The notes below the pieces were generated by a model. It saw only the letters and a program-made list of their open reading frames with translations, ran no database searches and was not told where the DNA came from. This document shows positions 23,729 through 34,864 of a stretch of DNA of 64,000 bases, piece by piece (within the stretch, counting starts at the first letter, position 1; every line of letters begins with the position of its first letter). Made by a program: the position numbers and the translations under genes. This DNA comes from Sipunculus nudus (Eukaryota > Annelida > Sipuncula > Golfingiida > Sipunculidae), in NCBI GenBank assembly GCA_026874595.1, contig CM049314.1, positions 25,867,729 to 25,931,728 of the forward strand, given 5' to 3'.

Positions 23729-25714
23729 AGCTAAGCTGACTGTAAGTCATCTGAGCTATAGCGATCATCCTTTGTCCGGCGTCCGTCCGGTTGTCCGGCT
23801 GACCGACCAGGGCAAAAATCGTAACCGTTAGACCTAGAAACTTCTAACTGAACATCCAGGGAGGTCCTGGGCAAATCTCCTGGGAACCATGGTGACCTTT
23901 ATTTTGTGACTTACAGGCCGAAAACATGATTTCGAGCACCCTAAATGTTAGGTGGGGACAAATCGTATATGTGAGGCCTAGAATCTTCTAACCCAATATC
24001 CTGGGAGTTTTCTAGGCAAATCTCCTTGGAAACCTGAAATTAGGTCATGGTGGCCTATATTTTGTGACCTACGGGCCCATAACAGGATTGTGAGCACCCA
24101 GACAGTCAGAGGGAGCACAGGTTGTATCTGTGAGGCATAGAATCTTCTAACACAATATCCTTGGAGTTTCTAGGCAAATCTTCTTGGAAACCTGATATTA
24201 GGTCATGGTGACCTACATTTTATGACCTATTACATGAGCACCCTGAATGTCAGATGGGGACAAATCGTATCTGTGAGGCATGGAATCTTCTAACACAATA
24301 TCCTTGGAGTTCCTAGGCAAATCTTCTTAGGACCTGATATTAGGTCATGGTGACCTACATTTTATGACCTTCGGGCCGAAAACAAGGTATTTTGGCTTTA
24401 GACAGTCAGACGGGGCACAAATTATATCAATAAGGCCTAGAATCCTCCAAAGTGACATTGAGGGGGGTCCTGGGCAAATCTTCTTGGAAACCTGAAATTA
24501 GGTCATGGTGACCTATATTTTGTGACCTACAGACCGAAAACTTGTTTTCGACCACCCAAAATGGCAGGTGGGGACAAATCGTATATGCGAGGCCTAGAAT
24601 CTTCTAAATCAATATCCTGGGAGATTTCTGGGCAAATCTGCTTGGAAACCTGAAAATAGGTCATGGTGACCTATATGTTGTGACCTATGGGTCAAAAACT
24701 TGATTGTTAGCACCCAGACAGTCAGATGGGGCACAAATAGTATCCATTAGGCATAGAATCCTCCACATGACATTATGGGAGGTCTTAGGCAAATGTCCTT
24801 AGAAATTAGGTAACTGTGACCTATATTCTGTGACCTACAAGACAAAAACCTGAAATTGAGCCTCCTCAATGTCAGATGGACACAAATCGTATCTGTTAGG
24901 CCTAGAATCTTCTAATGCAACATCCTGGGAGGTCCTAGGCAAATATCATTGGAAACCTGAAATTAGGTCATGGTGACCCGTATTTTGTGACCTTTAGGAA
25001 AAGAAGTAATATAAGCACCCAGACAGCCAGTCAGGGCACACATTGTATCTGTTAGGCCTAGAATCTTCTAATGTAATATTCTGAGACGTCCTTGGCCAGT
25101 GTCCTTGGAAAACAGAAATTAGGTCACCATGACCTATATTTTGCAACCTATCAGAAAAGATGTCATATAAGCACCTAGACAGTCAGACAGGGCACAAAAT
25201 GTATCCATCAGGCCTAGAACCTTTAACATAAAATTCAGGGAGGTCCTAGGGAAGTGTCCTTTGAAACCTGAAATTAGGTCATGGTGACCTATATTGTCTG
25301 ACCTATGGGCTGAAAAATGGGTTTGCGCACCCAGACAGACAAGGCACAAATTGTATCCATTAGTCCAAGACTCTTCTGACATGAAATTCAGGAAATTCCT
25401 TAGCAATTCTCCTTGGAAACCTGAAATTTGATCATGGTGACCTATATTCTGCTAGCTATGGACCAGAAACATGATTTTGAGCACCCAGACAGACAGGGTA
25501 CAAATTGTATCAATTTCCTTGGAACCCTCTTTTGTGAAATCCAGGGGGGCCCTGGGCAGGTATCCTATTAAACCTGAATTTTTTATTTTCTGTCCATTTT
25601 TTCAACACTGTAACTTTAGCCATAGGCTTTTCTCACAGACAATATATAACATTAATAAAAAAACATTAGCGCTCAGTCAAAATTAGCTGGGCATCATGGC
25701 CCATGGGCCACTTG
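23729..25714 (+). mobile_element. Complete hairpin-ended element, 155-bp monomer subfamily
   Basis: The 5' hairpin starts at 23729 (AGCTAAGCTGACT, loop GTA, AGTCATCTGAGCT). The 3' end reads AGCTGGGCATCATGGCCCAT then GGGCCACTTG, ending at 25714. Between them are about twelve monomers of about 155 bp, each with 'ggacaaatcgtatctg', 'ggcctagaatcttctaa', 'ggaaacctgaaattagg' and 'tcatggtgacctatatttt'. Spacing of the 'ggaaacctga' mark is close to 155 (near 24029, 24184, 24483, 24640, 25258, 25411). The second half-unit with the GGTGGCGCCACC palindrome, present in the 338-bp subfamily, is absent throughout. No protein is encoded. Confidence 0.75.
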
Positions 25715-26497
25715 TAATGTTTTGATATTCACAGCTCCTCTGTGTAAAGGAAATAGTTGCTAAATTGTTGCGTAGTTAGCAACAATTCTACTCATTATTT
25801 TGAGTACCTATAATATCGTTGCATTCTTTCATTATTTATTACAAGGATTTTATCAGTAAGGCACCCTCGGTAAACACCATATATCATGTATATTATTATT
25901 CTTTCGAATATGAAAGGCTACAGATTATTTCATTTGTCAGGCATGATCAAGGTTTTACCCAAATGTTTCACTGATTTCCAATAACTACTGTTATAAGAGA
26001 CATTCTATAAACAACAGCGCTGCAAACAATGTGGTCAAACCTTTATGGCGTAATTCCTAGCAATTAGTTACTCTGAATGACTATAGCTAAGGTTCGGGTT
26101 AATGGTCACTATAAAGTTTTTTACTTACATAAGCTGTAATAATTTACTAAATATACCAATAGTTTTATAAATATTTCACTTGTAGTTTTACTACCTCCTT
26201 ATTATCAGTTACGTGGTCAATACCAGAACATTTATTAATGTTGTTTATCGGACGATAGTGTAAATATAACGATGGTCGTGTAATTGTTAAAATTCTATTT
26301 TTTAACAGATAAATATAAAGAGAAAGAAACTGGTGTGTTACTTGCTATGATATTAAGAAAATATATGATCTGTTGTTGTTGTTTTTATTATATACTTATC
26401 TCCTGTTTTCTTTAAATCATATTTTACGAATATTCACAATTGGAAGTCAGCATTCATTTTAACTTACCTTTTTCACATTTTGTCTTTCAACCTAAAG
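25715..26497. other. Noncoding; probable 3' part of the intron before the large gene
   Basis: AT-rich and gene-free. It ends in 'cctttttcacattttgtctttcaacctaaag' type text, a pyrimidine-rich tract with an AG acceptor at 26496-26497. Confidence 0.55.
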
Positions 26498-26501
26498 GAA
26501 C

Positions 26502-29500
26502 ATGGCGGAAGACAGGATCGTAGAATTGCCAACACTGGGCCGCCCGATGCAGCTTGGGATGCTGTATGACTGCCGAAGTGACACACTCATTCCAGGACTC
26601 ACACTATGGGACCCGGATGTACTGCATGGTGATCGAGATGTACGCTCCAAACATGAAACTCAATTTGACATTATCTCCAGTGACAACGTGGACACTAAAT
26701 CTACAGCACTAGGGGTAGAGGCTTCGCTAAAAGCCAGCTTTTTAGGTGGACTTGTTGAAGTTAAAGGTTCAGGAAAATATCTTAATGACAGAAAAACATC
26801 AAGTAGGCAATCACGCCTAGTTTTACAATATAAAACTTCAACTAGGTTTGAACAACTCACCATGAAGCATTTAGGGAGGGATAACGTTCAGCATGCGAAC
26901 GTGTTTGATCAAGGTACAGCAACTCATGTTGTTACAGGTTTATTGTACGGGGCGCAGGCCTTTTTTGTCTTTGACAGACATCTGGACAAAACCGAAGACT
27001 TGAAAGATATCGAAGGTAAAATGAAAGCCATGATTGAGAAGATTCCCGCGCTTCACGTTGAAGGAGAAGGTAAACTAAAACTGGAGGATAAAGACAAAAA
27101 AGAAGCGGATGTCACGCAATGCAGGTTTTATGGCGATTTCCGACTAGAGAAGAATCCGACAAATTTCAACGAAGCTGTGGAAATCTATAAAGAACTGCCG
27201 TCTCTACTTGGCAAAGACGGAGAGCATGCAGTACCAATGACGGCATGGCTCTATCCCTTGACGAAACTAGATTCCAATGCGGCAAAACTAGTCCGGGAGA
27301 TCAGTGTTAACCTGGTGGGTCGTGCAGAGGATCTTCTAGAAGGGCTGAATCAAAGCCATGTTAAAGCTAATGACATGAAAGACAATATTATCTGCAAAGA
27401 CTTTCCACAGTTTATTGAAAAATTTGACTTGTTCAAGAAGCATATATCAGACTATAAGCTGGCAGTTCAACAAAGGCTTGCGAGGCTTCTGCCAAAAGTT
27501 CGGGGTGGTGGAGATGAAGAAGAAACGTTGGCTAGCTTTCTTGCAGAATGCGAAAATTCCCTGTTCTGTTCGCATCAGCTTGATTTGTGGCTGAAAAACA
27601 AAGAAAAAGAGATTAACGTCGTTAAAGCCTACATGAAAGGATTTGCCTCACTGCGAGTGATAAGTTCCCGAGAGAGCCTTGATGAGTTGGTCTTGAACCC
27701 AGATATACAGAATCTAATTTGTTTTTCATTTCCTCTTGTTGGACATGCAGATCAATATCTCGAAGATATGTCCACGTATATCAAGACACCTTCTGCAAGT
27801 AAACGCCCCGCTCAGAAGGGTTGGTATGATGACGTGCCTCTGTCAAAGAAAATGAGAATCAAAGCGAAACAGTTCAAAGAGTTTGCTGCTGCAAATTCTG
27901 AGTCTGAAGAATCGGCTTTTGCGGTGATGGCTCTCGATGATGGTGAAACATCAGCCTCAGAAGGAGGGTGTATCTTTCTGTATGAAGGAGGGATACTTAA
28001 AACAAAAGATTTTGAACCACCCGGCACACCAGGCGTACCAGTTATAACAGATACAACCCATAGTACGGTGACTCTGAAATGGAATCCCCCAAAAGTGGGA
28101 ATATCTGATGTTGAATCATATGTGGTAAAATACAGAGAGTCAGGAGAAGATTCGGCAGAAGGTGAAGGAGCAAGCACTAATGGTACGGCATTGAGAATGA
28201 CAATCAAAGATCTAAAGCCAAACGCCTCGTACAGATTCTGTGTAGCTGCTGTTTGTCCTGTCGGGTTGAGCCAGTCAAGCGCTGAAAGTGAGGTATGCAA
28301 AACCCTCCCCACAAGTCCCCCGGTCAATGTAAAGAAGCACCAGGTCTCAAAGTCTAGCATTACAGTGCGTTGGGACAAACCTCAGATTGTGGGTCATAAT
28401 GTTCCAATTGGAAAATACCGAGTGAAATATAGCTCTGTTGGTGACACAAATGAAGACAAAGTACAAACAAAAGAGACCGTGGGACCGAACTGCGTGTGCG
28501 CTGTTGATGGACTCCAGCCAAGTACGACCTACCGCTTTTGGGTATCAGCTCTTTGCAATGATGCGGGAAGTAGTGCTTTTTCTGAACCAATCGATGTTGC
28601 TACTAGTTCAGATAACTTAGTCATCCAGGAGTTACTAGAACACGCAGATATTATCAGGGCAGGGGCCAATGATGGAGACCCAATTATATACAGGGTACCA
28701 CTGACTCCAGGGAAGATACATCCAAAAAACAAATACCAGATTTACTCATTCGGTGATGAAGCAGCAAGAAGCAATGGCCATCGTGTAATAATGGTGGTCG
28801 GGGCGACTGGTTCAGGGAAAAGCACCCTTATTAATGGAATGGTCAATTCCATTTTTAGAGTAGACTGGAAAGATCAGTTCAGATTCAAAATCATCACTGA
28901 CCAAGCAGAAGATCAGTCAGGATCACAAGCTAAAAGCCAGACGCAGACCATAGTTTGCTATACTATTTACCCAAGCGCTGGTTTGCAACTGGGCTACACC
29001 CTCACAATCATTGACACGCCAGGTTTCGGGGATACGAGAGGACTAGAGCAAGACAAAGTGATCACTGATCACATTCGCGAATTTTTCACGAATTCAAGTG
29101 AACATCACATTGACCACATTGATGCTATAGGCTTTGTCGCCCAAGCATCCCAAGCAAGACTGACTTACACTCAGAGGTATGTGTTTGACTCGGTACTTTC
29201 AATATTTGGTAAGGACATTAAGGATAACATCATGATGCTGGTGACATTTGCAGATGGACAGAGACCTGCGCTTACAGATGCAATTAAAGAAGCTAAAATT
29301 CCATGCACAGACAAGATGTACAAATTCAACAACTCTGCATTGTTTGCAAACAATGGATCGCCGGGGAATTCGGTAGACAACGGGGACTCTTTTGATGCAA
29401 TGTTTTGGAACATGGGAATGCAAAGCATGCAGGAATTTTTTCTCTCGTTGGACGAGGTGGAGCCAAAAAGCATCTCCCTTACAACCGAGGTTTTGAAGGA

Positions 29501-30323
29501 ACGCAAGCAACTTGAACTTACTATAGACGGGCTTCACCGCCAGACACAGGTAGGCTGCTCTAAAATGGAAGAGTTAAGGAAAGAGCAGAAGATACTGGAA
29601 GAGCATACCGCAGAGGTTGAGAAAAACAAGGACTTTACTTATACAGTCGACGTGACGAAGCGCAAGGAGGTACGCCTAGATAAGAGGAATGCAACGAATT
29701 GTACAGCATGCCAGTTCACTTGTCATCAACCCTGTATGGCGTGGGATTGGACGGTGCGTTTATGCGAGGCCTTCAGCTGGGGTAACTGCACTGTTTGTCC
29801 CGATAAATGTTCGTCCAGCACACATTATGTCCAAGATTTCAAGCATGAATACTACACTCAAACAGAGGAAAGAAAGTACAGCGACTTGGAAAAGAAATAC
29901 AACGAGGCTGCAGGGAGGAAAATGACTCATGAGGAAATAATTAGAACGCACCAGGAAGAACTCCTTGCCGTGCAACAACGTGTGCAGCAATTGATTTCCG
30001 AGTCACGCTGCAAACTCAAGCGTTTGGAGGAAATTGCGCTCAGGCCTGATCCCCTAAACACTGTAGAATATATTGATATGTTAATTAGGGCAGAAGAAAG
30101 GGAGGCTAAAGCAGGCTGGCAAGTGCGGGTGAAAGCTTTGGAGAACATACGGAAGAACGCCAATATGTTGGAAGCTCTTCAAAAGGACAGTTCCAGCGTC
30201 TTTCCGTTTGACACTGCAGATGTGTCAACCGTAAGAGAGATGGGTCAGTCGAAGGCAGTAGTAGCAAAACCAGCAGGAACGAAGCAAAGCCTGGCTGCTA
30301 GATTCAAGTCCTGGTTTTCCTAG
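26502..30323 (+). CDS. Stonustoxin-like / FN3 / P-loop GTPase multidomain protein (copy 1, intact)
   Basis: An uninterrupted 1273-codon frame in one exon. The ATG sits four bases after a splice acceptor (26497), so at least one upstream noncoding exon is likely. Residues 1 to about 265 resemble the MACPF-related head of the stonustoxin/verrucotoxin family (TLGRPMQLGMLYD near residue 11). About 266-375 and 375-500 fit its helical and thioredoxin-like regions. Two FN3 domains follow (about 508-600 and 606-703). A GTPase domain has P-loop GATGSGKST (767-775), DTPGFGD (838-844) and TFAD (915-918) where [NT]KxD is expected. Helical segments near 996-1045 and 1115-1165 flank a cysteine block at 1067-1103 (Cx2Cx3Cx3C, then C, C, Cx2Cx3C). 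The C-terminus is basic and aromatic. There is no signal peptide, so a cytosolic protein is likely. Function is unknown; a defence role is inference. Toxin-family similarity does not show it is a toxin. Confidence 0.92.
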   Translation: MAEDRIVELPTLGRPMQLGMLYDCRSDTLIPGLTLWDPDVLHGDRDVRSKHETQFDIISSDNVDTKSTALGVEASLKASFLGGLVEVKGSGKYLNDRKTSSRQSRLVLQYKTSTRFEQLTMKHLGRDNVQHANVFDQGTATHVVTGLLYGAQAFFVFDRHLDKTEDLKDIEGKMKAMIEKIPALHVEGEGKLKLEDKDKKEADVTQCRFYGDFRLEKNPTNFNEAVEIYKELPSLLGKDGEHAVPMTAWLYPLTKLDSNAAKLVREISVNLVGRAEDLLEGLNQSHVKANDMKDNIICKDFPQFIEKFDLFKKHISDYKLAVQQRLARLLPKVRGGGDEEETLASFLAECENSLFCSHQLDLWLKNKEKEINVVKAYMKGFASLRVISSRESLDELVLNPDIQNLICFSFPLVGHADQYLEDMSTYIKTPSASKRPAQKGWYDDVPLSKKMRIKAKQFKEFAAANSESEESAFAVMALDDGETSASEGGCIFLYEGGILKTKDFEPPGTPGVPVITDTTHSTVTLKWNPPKVGISDVESYVVKYRESGEDSAEGEGASTNGTALRMTIKDLKPNASYRFCVAAVCPVGLSQSSAESEVCKTLPTSPPVNVKKHQVSKSSITVRWDKPQIVGHNVPIGKYRVKYSSVGDTNEDKVQTKETVGPNCVCAVDGLQPSTTYRFWVSALCNDAGSSAFSEPIDVATSSDNLVIQELLEHADIIRAGANDGDPIIYRVPLTPGKIHPKNKYQIYSFGDEAARSNGHRVIMVVGATGSGKSTLINGMVNSIFRVDWKDQFRFKIITDQAEDQSGSQAKSQTQTIVCYTIYPSAGLQLGYTLTIIDTPGFGDTRGLEQDKVITDHIREFFTNSSEHHIDHIDAIGFVAQASQARLTYTQRYVFDSVLSIFGKDIKDNIMMLVTFADGQRPALTDAIKEAKIPCTDKMYKFNNSALFANNGSPGNSVDNGDSFDAMFWNMGMQSMQEFFLSLDEVEPKSISLTTEVLKERKQLELTIDGLHRQTQVGCSKMEELRKEQKILEEHTAEVEKNKDFTYTVDVTKRKEVRLDKRNATNCTACQFTCHQPCMAWDWTVRLCEAFSWGNCTVCPDKCSSSTHYVQDFKHEYYTQTEERKYSDLEKKYNEAAGRKMTHEEIIRTHQEELLAVQQRVQQLISESRCKLKRLEEIALRPDPLNTVEYIDMLIRAEEREAKAGWQVRVKALENIRKNANMLEALQKDSSSVFPFDTADVSTVREMGQSKAVVAKPAGTKQSLAARFKSWFS

Positions 30324-33105
30324 GGATGATGCACATTTTACAAATATTCCTCCTTGATTTTTACACTTCAGAAGCTATTTTTTATAATAGTGTTTATCCT
30401 TTACCTTTGCTAAATTGATGATGACGTTCATTATAGCACATAAAAAGAAGCAGACAATTGTCATCACATGTGAGCACTTCTTTTGTGTAATGTTTTTGGT
30501 GTATCATATTTTAATTTGGTTGCCGCCTTGTTTATTGACCTGTTGTAAATATTAATACACTCCGCTGCGGTGTAAGCATGCTTTCAGCGTAGGAACATGG
30601 AGTTTGCTATTTATGTTATCGGTGAATGCCATATGCACATTTCTTAGGCAGCCATGCAATACTATAATATTGCTTATGTGGTATACTTAAGACATAATAT
30701 TGCTTATGTGGTATACTTAAGATATGACATATTCTATCCATCATCTATTACAAAAAGCTGTTGGTGGATAGATCATTTAAGGGGAATATTGTATGGATAT
30801 GTTATTTGCGCTATTTTATTTGTACTCTATATTAGTTATAAATACTAGCATTTCTTTAGATAACAACCCAGGATTTGTTTCAGGATTTTACGAATGGGCA
30901 AATGCTATCCAGGTAGACGCGGAAGTCAGACGATGCATATTGCACTCAGTTAACATTATAAGACATTTGTAAATGTCTGTGTATGTTTAATAAGGCCAAC
31001 CAAACCAATTCAATATTAATTTATAGTACCAATGTTGTTTTTATGTACTTTTATATTGTTAATACAAATCAGAATCACGACTCGATAAAAAAATAGAGAA
31101 AAAGCTTTAGAACTAAGGAATTCATTTGATAATTATGTTTCCTCTCATTCTGGAATCAGACAAATGTATTAGGGAGCAGAATAACTGAAAAAGTTAAAAA
31201 AAAGGTAGTGATACAAAGAGAAAAACTGTATTTTATCCACAATTACTTTCAGTTTTAAGCTTCGAGAGCAGATTGCAGATAAACTTTCCTGACATTGGTA
31301 ATTTGAACTTTTGTATCCATTGACATCCATTATTATATGTGAACTTTGATTAAGACAAAATGTATTGTAAGTGTAGCAATAATGTCCAACATTGATAACA
31401 CAATGATATCACCGCTGAAGCTTGTACCAAATTTCAATTAAAGTGAGTTTCAAATATGTTTATGTATTTGGTGCTCTTTAACTGTCATTTGTTTTAAAGA
31501 TTATATTCTACAGATTCCAACATATTTGATTACATCATACCTGGTTAATGATATATTTTAAATTTTCCTATCCAAAGTAAAGTATATTAAATTATAAGCC
31601 CTTTATAGGCAATCACTTCAGCCGTTTTTCCTAATATTTGTGAACTTCGCTCTGTTTGTGTAATATTTACTGCGTGTTTAGTACAAAGGAGTACCAACGT
31701 TCCAGGCACAGTAACTCTGCCCCCCCCCCCCCCCCCCCCCCAATGAAACCGTGAGGCAGGCAATGCACACCATCGGGGGCAGAACTCTAAACCCCAGCAA
31801 CCGAAACACGGACGTCCATTTAATGTCCCCTCCATACTACATCAATCTCCTTCTGACAGAGAGGACAAATTATATAATATCCAGTTTTTCCCGCAATAGT
31901 TTTTTTGGGGGAGGGGGTGGAGGTGGGGGAGGACATGAATGGAGGAGAAAATTAATATCGAAATTTCTATATTTAAACCAAGCGTCTTATACCATTTAAA
32001 GTTGGGGTGGGTCTTTGTCAACAACTACTAAAAGGGCAAGGGGATGCCCTTCTCCCCAAATCATGCTTGTAAAATAAGTCCTCTCCTTAATCAATCTAAA
32101 ATTCCTAGAAATAGAATAATATGCACAACATTTAAAAAAGAGGCTGGTTATCATATATATCGTATCAAACTACTCCAGACTGCTCCAACTTGGCCTTAGT
32201 TTTCATAATGTTACTACATCCCTCCTTTCCGTGAATTACTGTAATAAAATAAACTTACCTGTGATAATTCCCTGTGTCAGTGACATGGCGTTGATATTTG
32301 TAATGAAGGAACGATAAATGCCATAATACTTTCCGTCATGAAGTTCACACGACACTCCAACCAGGAATCCTTTTGGTGTCAATGTCAGTTACAACATACA
32401 TGTTGTAAAAATAAGAGAGCACATAGAGACCACACATCACCACCATCATGATCACAGGACATGCCAAGCGCTGTATAATTGACCAGATGTCTACAGGTGT
32501 CAATAGAAATATAATTAAAACTAGACAACACTTACAAGGCGTATACTTCCAATATTATGGCCGCACGACAAACCCAGCGCTGTATAACCAAACTGGCGAG
32601 AGCCCCAAAGGTATCAATTATAGTATAGTTCAAACTAGACAGAACTTAGAGACCGCGCACCTCTGCCATTATAGCTACACGACATCTCCATGCAGCGCAT
32701 CAACAGGGCCGCAACTTATTACCACAAAAAGGCATAGCTGAGTGATCCAATCCATGACGTCAGAGCTCTGTTGATTGTGCGACTTTCCCCACAAACCTTT
32801 GTAACTTTATTTCCTGCACTTTTTTCCAGTGACTTTTCCATTATACATAAAAAATGTAATTACAGCAAAGCCATACAAAGTACTTTTGCCGTTTTAAATG
32901 TAAAACTGAAGGACTGTTTCATTTACCCCTGTCTGGTTGAATGTTATTTAAAAAAAAAAATTATTAAAAAAAAAAAATATTTTAAAAAAATTAAGGAGGT
33001 AGCCGCCTCCAATTATTTTAATGCTGACATTCTTAAGCTAATCATTAACATCTTCAGAGTTTAATTTCGGTTTGAGAGCACTCGCTCTCTGTCATTATAT
33101 ATTAT
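30324..33105. other. Downstream noncoding region of copy 1
   Basis: It contains the presumed 3' UTR, but I see no unambiguous AATAAA close to the stop. A 32-bp direct duplication ('ataatattgcttatgtggta..cttaaga') occurs at about 30664-30727. A 23-C run lies near 31719. CRE-like TGACGTCA occurs at 32755-32762. No gene is supported. Confidence 0.5.
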
Positions 33106-33109
33106 ATTC

Positions 33110-33378
33110 TTGTGTCACCCAGGTCCGGTGTCTACCGCACCTGCAGTTCCTTGGAGTGTAATCATCCCCTTTGCTGGGTAATAACACCGAGGACAACCCC
33201 CCCACCCCAAAGACGCACTCGTCTGTGAGTGATACATAGCTTGGGGTATAGCCTTACCATTAATCCTGCAGAGAGCTCACCGTGGGTTAGGGCTCCCGTG
33301 AAAATCTCACCGCTCCTCGGCTGAGATTTGAGTTCACGACCACGTGGCTTTGACTTCTGAGCCACAGAAGCCTTATTG
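33110..33378 (-). repeat. tRNA-derived SINE-like element
   Basis: Read on the minus strand from 33378, the sequence begins GGCTTCTGTGGCTCAGAAGT, with a box A-like TGGCTCAGAAG. About 30 bases later comes GAACTCAAATCTCAGCC, a degraded box B. The rest (to about 33110) is a non-tRNA body with no coding capacity. The tRNA-like head and lack of a clean cloverleaf fit a SINE better than a tRNA gene. Confidence 0.45.
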
Positions 33379-33734
33379 TATTTGTTGCGCGGGCCATAGA
33401 CTTACATAAGAACAACATACCTAAAGATAATTCGTAAATTAATAAGCAACAAATAAGACAAAGGTTTATTTCATTTCGTGGTGGTTGTCTCTGTGAGAGG
33501 GTTTAAGGTCCAGATTCAGAGTGACCGACTGCTCTCTGCCGACCGACTGCTCTCTGCCGTGATAAACATTCGTTGTTGCCGTCAGGTGGCGTTGCAATCA
33601 CAAATGAAAAAACTAAAGTGAAATATCTCAGGATTTAGGAACAAAATATTTGAAATGACCGCCCTTAGAACACACTTCGTATAATTCCCGACAGCTCAAG
33701 AGCAAAAACGTACATATCAGTGACACGACCATGG

Positions 33735-33786
33735 GCAGGGGCGGATCCAGGATTTTGCAGGGGGGGGGGGGGGCTAGTAAACACTT

Positions 33787-33790
<4 letters not shown>
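33735..33790 (+). repeat. Left terminus of a TIR element (CAGGGGCGGATCCAGG)
   Basis: 'gggcaggggcggatccaggattttgcagg' with a G run matches, in opposite orientation, the right end at 20506-20521. No partner end is nearby because a TA microsatellite follows directly. Confidence 0.5.

Positions 33791-33842
<52 letters not shown>
33790..33842. repeat. (TA)n microsatellite
   Basis: Pure TA run of about 53 bp. Confidence 0.95.
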
Positions 33843-33847
<5 letters not shown>

Positions 33848-34018
33848 AGAATCAACCAACGTCGATAATTACATGATAAACCTTGCTTCGCAGAGGAATA
33901 ATTAACTCGGCAAATAAAAACTTTTCCGGAGCAAGCAGTAAGAATGCGGAATTCAGAGCAAAAGAATAAATGATCTGGAGATTATTTTGCTTCTTTCTAT
34001 CAACCGATTTATAACTAA

Positions 34019-34864
34019 TGTTACATGTATCTGTTTGTTATGCTTGGGATATTACATAACTTGGCATGTGCTAGGCATTCTAATTCGTGTTAAGCGCAAA
34101 CCCTGTGCTCTGCTATGGGAACCGCCCTGGCTGAACTCTGGCTTTTACCGTTACTGTACTCGTTGTAGTCTGGAATTTTCGGGCATGTTCATGCGGTATG
34201 GGCACGTGTGTGTTGTTGTGTTCTTTGGGATATTCTTGAATATGGAAGTTTCTTGCCTCCGGCGAACAAAAAGGTATAAATAGAGGCTATGTTTAGAGCC
34301 GGCAGACAGAAAAATACCAGCGGACACGATGAGCGTGACTCTCGTTTGTGTTTTTTTTTTTTTTTTTGGGGGGGGGGGGGGGGGTGGAGGGAACTTTCGA
34401 TAATTGCAGAACTGATTTTATACAGACTTTATATACGGATTGTCTTCAGTCTGCCTTCGGGATTATTACCAGAGCTTTACTTTTGGATTACAATACATTG
34501 ATTTCGGGATTGAATCGGACTATTCTCTGGGAAGATTTATTTGAACTATTTACGAGGATTATTTTTGTTAAAGGACTCTCGTTGAGCTGTGGCAGTGGTG
34601 GTATCCAGAAATAAAAGCCTAGGATCCGGTGATGTACATTTTTATTATTATTGCTATACTGTGTAATTGTATTATTTTAGTGTATTGTTATGTTAGGGCT
34701 GTTCTGAGAATAAATTATGATCATTTGTTAAAAAAAGTCTTTATTCATTCCCCTAAACATATCACGCTGCCTAGTATTGCGTAAAATCTGATTTTTGTTT
34801 ATCTCCGTAACAAAATTTATGCTCGTCACGATTACGTGATCTGTTATAATTAGGTACCGTAACA
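34019..34864 (+). mobile_element. Candidate solo LTR (retrotransposon long terminal repeat)
   Basis: The segment starts TGTTAC (34019) and ends GTAACA (34864), the usual TG...CA inverted ends. It has a strong TATA box (GGTATAAATAGAGGC, near 34272-34286) and polyadenylation-type signals AATAAA near 34611 and 34709. No matching target duplication is seen and no gag-pol frame is adjacent, so it would be a solo LTR. An alternative end is the GTAACA at 34807-34812. A cellular promoter is the other explanation for the TATA box. A 17-G run interrupts the middle. Confidence 0.35.

Noticed and set aside
27812-28378. 188-codon minus-strand frame inside copy 1
   Set aside because: It is antisense to a strongly supported domain-bearing gene and shows no domain of its own; it is a shadow frame.
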